From IMG/VR virus record IMGVR_UViG_3300031857_001293, positions 1 through 24,850 of that record: a stretch of 24,850 nucleotides of DNA; one strand, given 5' to 3'. This DNA comes from a virus. This document shows, one piece after another, positions 22,882 to 24,850 of this stretch. The position numbers were made by a program, and so were the translations under genes. Positions within the stretch are counted from its first letter, which is position 1; every line of letters starts with the position of its first letter. The notes under the pieces were generated by a model. It saw only the letters and a program-made list of their open reading frames with translations. It searched no databases and was not told where the DNA came from.

Positions 22882-23688
22882 TCACTTAAATTGGGTTTGC
22901 GTGGTGAAAACAGTGAACGCTGCGGAACCCGTTTTTACAATGGTGTATGTATAAATATCAATGCTAGATGCATTGCCCGCAGTCCAAGCGGTGCCACCCT
23001 GATACTTAGGCGTTACCGCCGAACCATCAACCTGAACGGCGCTGTTGTAATATGCCGTCGCTCCCTGGGTAACAAGGAACGCTACCGTGATACATTGGCC
23101 TGTTGACATTGCCGTGTTCAACGATGTGCCAGACGAAGCTCTAAAATTCACCGTCCAGTTGGCCGAGGCATTACTGGTGTAATACAAAACGCTTTGCGTG
23201 GTTACATCATACGCAATCGTGCCGGTGGCAGCGGTTGCGCTTACCGTGGCAACCTCAGCGGCATTCGTGAGCACTGAAGCCAGCGCCGCAGTCGTCCCTG
23301 CCAGCGTCAGCGTTGTTCCGTTTGTGGTGATGCCACTGGTTTCGCCGACTACCGCCGCATTGTCATACAGCAAACGCGATGACGTACCGCTGGCGATGGA
23401 TGTAGTGCCAATTGTAAGACCGGAAGCAGGGGTCGAGAACGTCAACGTGCCCGATCCGTTGGTTGTGACCACCTGACCATTCGTGCCGTCTGCGGTGGGG
23501 TATTTCAGCCCCGCCGGGTTGTTCATGAGGCGAACGACTGTGCCTGAGGCGTTCTCAGCGAACAGCGCCATGTCAGCGTTGTTGATGTTGATCGCAAGTT
23601 CGCCGGGGGCGAGGTTTGCAGTCAACGGCACCGCTGCGGCGGTCGTCGTGCGGTATAATTGGATTGGGGTGTAGCCGGTTTGTGCCAT
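22882..23688 (-). CDS. Tail fibre-like beta-rich virion protein
   Basis: This 268-residue Thr/Ala/Ser/Gly-rich protein has the N-terminus AQTGYTPIQLYRTTTAAAVP and then LAPGELAININNADMALFAEN. This is a widespread start of phage fibre and collar-type proteins (GELAIN...LF/LY..N..G...). The middle is low-complexity beta repeats, including TADGTNGQVVTTNGSGTLTFS, as in fibre shafts. The C-terminal 110 residues (TGTIAYDVTTQSVLYYTSNA to the FTVFTTQTQFK end) form a globular tip domain that I recognise from other phages as a terminal segment ending in QTxF. A very good ribosome-binding site, GAGGTGAT, precedes the ATG. It is expressed together with the RCC1-like protein and may carry receptor-binding tips. 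The exact place on the virion is unknown. Confidence 0.75.
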   Translation of the reverse strand: MAQTGYTPIQLYRTTTAAAVPLTANLAPGELAININNADMALFAENASGTVVRLMNNPAGLKYPTADGTNGQVVTTNGSGTLTFSTPASGLTIGTTSIASGTSSRLLYDNAAVVGETSGITTNGTTLTLAGTTAALASVLTNAAEVATVSATAATGTIAYDVTTQSVLYYTSNASANWTVNFRASSGTSLNTAMSTGQCITVAFLVTQGATAYYNSAVQVDGSAVTPKYQGGTAWTAGNASSIDIYTYTIVKTGSAAFTVFTTQTQFK

Positions 23689-23692
23689 CAGA

Positions 23693-24037
23693 TCACCTCA
23701 GATTTTCAATCTTATACAGCGTTTTCATATACACCGCTGTCATTTCATCAAGGATATTTTCAAGGGCTGGAACGCCCCGGGCAATTTCCTTGCGGTTGGA
23801 ATTTAGCCATAGCAGGTCTTTGCGAAGAAACTTAGCAATATCCTTGACCTGCTCGGGGGCCTGTTCAAGCTGCCCAAAAGTGCCTTGGTATGCCTCAACA
23901 TAGCGGTCGAGCACGCCGATGATGTCTTCGTAGAACTCACCGAGAGCTTCGTGCTGGGAAAAACTGTTGGTCGTCCAATGGTTGGCATGTGCGGTATTCC
24001 GCGCCTCAAAGGACTTTGTGATCAGGTCTTTGATCAT
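23693..24037 (-). CDS. Dps/ferritin-like small protein (DUF5856-like)
   Basis: This is a 114-residue all-helical protein. The segment AHANHWTTNSFSQHEALGEFYEDIIGV, then LDRYVEAYQG, reproduces the ferroxidase-type spacing of Dps. His20-Trp21 corresponds to the HW pair, His29 to the second His, and Asp44 and Glu48 lie 15 and 19 residues after it, the spacing of the Dps Asp and Glu. The residue 4 after His29 is Gly, with Glu34 next to it, so one ligand is shifted. The remaining helices are charged. It is shorter than Dps (about 167) and may assemble as a four-helix bundle of two subunits. DUF5856 proteins occur in phages without known function. It lies between two fibre genes, the ATG overlapping the fibre stop codon as TGATG. 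Confidence 0.7.
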   Translation of the reverse strand: MIKDLITKSFEARNTAHANHWTTNSFSQHEALGEFYEDIIGVLDRYVEAYQGTFGQLEQAPEQVKDIAKFLRKDLLWLNSNRKEIARGVPALENILDEMTAVYMKTLYKIENLR

Positions 24038-24850
24038 CAGAACGTCCCTCCATCAAGACCGGCGAAAACTGGCACGCCCGCACCCGCAGATACCAGAACT
24101 TGTCCGGCAGTGCCATTGGCAATGAATGCCGTAGTTCCCGCCCCGCTTTGATATGGAATCTGACTGGCCGTTCCGCCCGCAAGATTGGTCGCAGTTCCCA
24201 CCGCCAAAGACGATTGTGCGGACCAAGTGGGAGAACCTGTTCCGCCCGAGAGCAAAACCTGAGCAGAAGTGCCTGCCGCGCTGAAGGCGTATGCTGAGCC
24301 GTCACCGTAAGCTACGGCACCAGCAGTTGGCGCGGCAGTGGCGTTCGTGCCGCCGTTTGCAACAGGCAGCGTGCCGCTCACATGCGTGGTGAGACCAATC
24401 TTGCCGTACAACGGTGCAACGCCCACGCCACCTGAAATCAGAGCATTACCGGTGGCGACATCTGCCAGCTTTGAAAGCGTGGTCGAAGCGCTGGCATAAA
24501 CAATGTCGCCAATTGCGTACGAGGCGATGCCCGTGCCGCCGTAATCTGCCCCTATGGTTGTCGCGTTCCAAGTCCCGGCGGTCAGGGTACCGACGCCCGT
24601 GATGCCCGTGTAGGAGCCGCTCAGGCGCGCCGAGTTGAGCGTGCCGGATGTAATCTGGGTGGCAGCAATCGCAATTGAGGTGTCAGCCGCTAGGGTCAAC
24701 TGGCCCTGAGCGTTCACCGTGAACGTGGGAACCGCTGAAGCCGATCCATAGCTGGCCGCCGTCACCGCCGTGTTGGTGATGCTGAAGACGGTTCCGGCAA
24801 GGGTCAGGCCGGTGCCTGCCGAATAACTGGCACCAACCGAATCAGCATCG
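24037..24850 (-). CDS. Tail fibre protein, 5'-truncated by the window edge
   Basis: The frame is open to the right edge without a stop codon, giving about 271 residues of the C-terminal part. A GTG at 24765 is internal to fibre repeats and is not a convincing start. The sequence is a chain of fibre-shaft repeats: GASYSAGTGLTLAGTVFSI, FTVNAQGQLTLAADTSIAI, ITSGTLNSARLSGSYTGI and GTLTAGTWNATTIGADYGGTGI are the familiar shaft units of phage tail fibres. They are followed by LPVANGGTNATAAP and PTAGAVAYGDGSAYAFSAAGTSAQVLLSGG, and the end is LDGGTF. No chaperone, peptidase or enzyme tip is seen. It is the first gene of the late arm in the window. The rest, including the virion anchor, lies beyond 24850. 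Confidence 0.83.
   Translation of the reverse strand, partial: DADSVGASYSAGTGLTLAGTVFSITNTAVTAASYGSASAVPTFTVNAQGQLTLAADTSIAIAATQITSGTLNSARLSGSYTGITGVGTLTAGTWNATTIGADYGGTGIASYAIGDIVYASASTTLSKLADVATGNALISGGVGVAPLYGKIGLTTHVSGTLPVANGGTNATAAPTAGAVAYGDGSAYAFSAAGTSAQVLLSGGTGSPTWSAQSSLAVGTATNLAGGTASQIPYQSGAGTTAFIANGTAGQVLVSAGAGVPVFAGLDGGTF
24046..24051 (-). promoter_or_regulatory. Ribosome-binding site made from fibre C-terminal Gly-Gly codons
   Basis: GGAGGG lies 8 bases before the ATG of the Dps-like gene and is read in the fibre frame as Gly-Gly of the terminal LDGGTF peptide. The spacing and the following TTC-TGATG are identical to the junction at 16628-16644. Confidence 0.55.

Noticed and set aside
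16630-24850. Fibre genes considered as targets of a diversity-generating retroelement
   Set aside because: No reverse transcriptase or template/variable repeat pair is seen. The only polymerase has family B, not reverse-transcriptase, motifs.

Overview
The window is part of a tailed double-stranded DNA bacteriophage genome (Caudoviricetes), most likely a short-tailed (podovirus-like) phage. The support is a DNA replication/recombination block, a late block holding a short-tail adaptor and a tail nozzle-like protein, a run of large low-complexity proteins typical of injected (ejection) proteins, a lysis cassette with overlapping spanins, and a tail-fibre locus. Genes are packed almost without gaps, often with ATGA, TGATG or TAATG overlaps, and no stretch over 100 bases lacks a gene. 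No terminase, portal, major capsid, integrase or tRNA gene is visible, so lifestyle and host cannot be read directly. The mostly GC-rich sequence and gene style would fit a proteobacterial host, but that is only inference.

Left arm (1-5705, plus strand): a 5'-truncated dCTP deaminase, a YkgJ-like cysteine-cluster protein, a compact family B DNA polymerase with an N-terminal 3'-5' exonuclease, a conserved phage protein of unknown function, a Sak4-like RecA-fold ATPase, a DUF669 (SSB-like) protein, a PD-(D/E)XK nuclease with a cysteine-rich tail, and a RuvC-like resolvase. Together these form a nucleotide-supply, replication and single-strand annealing recombination operon.

Right arm (24850 down to 5709, minus strand), in transcription order: a truncated tail fibre; a small Dps/ferritin-like protein (DUF5856-like); a second fibre-like protein; a seven-bladed RCC1-type propeller; two glycosyltransferases; a tail-fibre assembly chaperone-like protein; an endolysin with a C-terminal membrane segment; i-spanin and o-spanin; the tail adaptor; a third fibre-like protein; the tail nozzle-like protein; a 77-residue protein; and four large putative ejection proteins of 653, 751, 521 and 1017 residues. 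The two arms converge with three bases between their stop codons.

The most unusual parts are: (i) an AT-rich island (about 20040-22880) inside the GC-rich fibre locus, holding the RCC1 propeller and two glycosyltransferases; (ii) the 751-residue protein, which carries two separate perfect-period arrays (11 x 16 and 10 x 18 residues); (iii) two fibre genes that end in the same short peptide, whose codons also form the ribosome-binding site of the next gene; (iv) a Dps-like four-helix protein between fibre genes; and (v) an endolysin that seems to carry its own C-terminal membrane anchor, with no separate holin in view.
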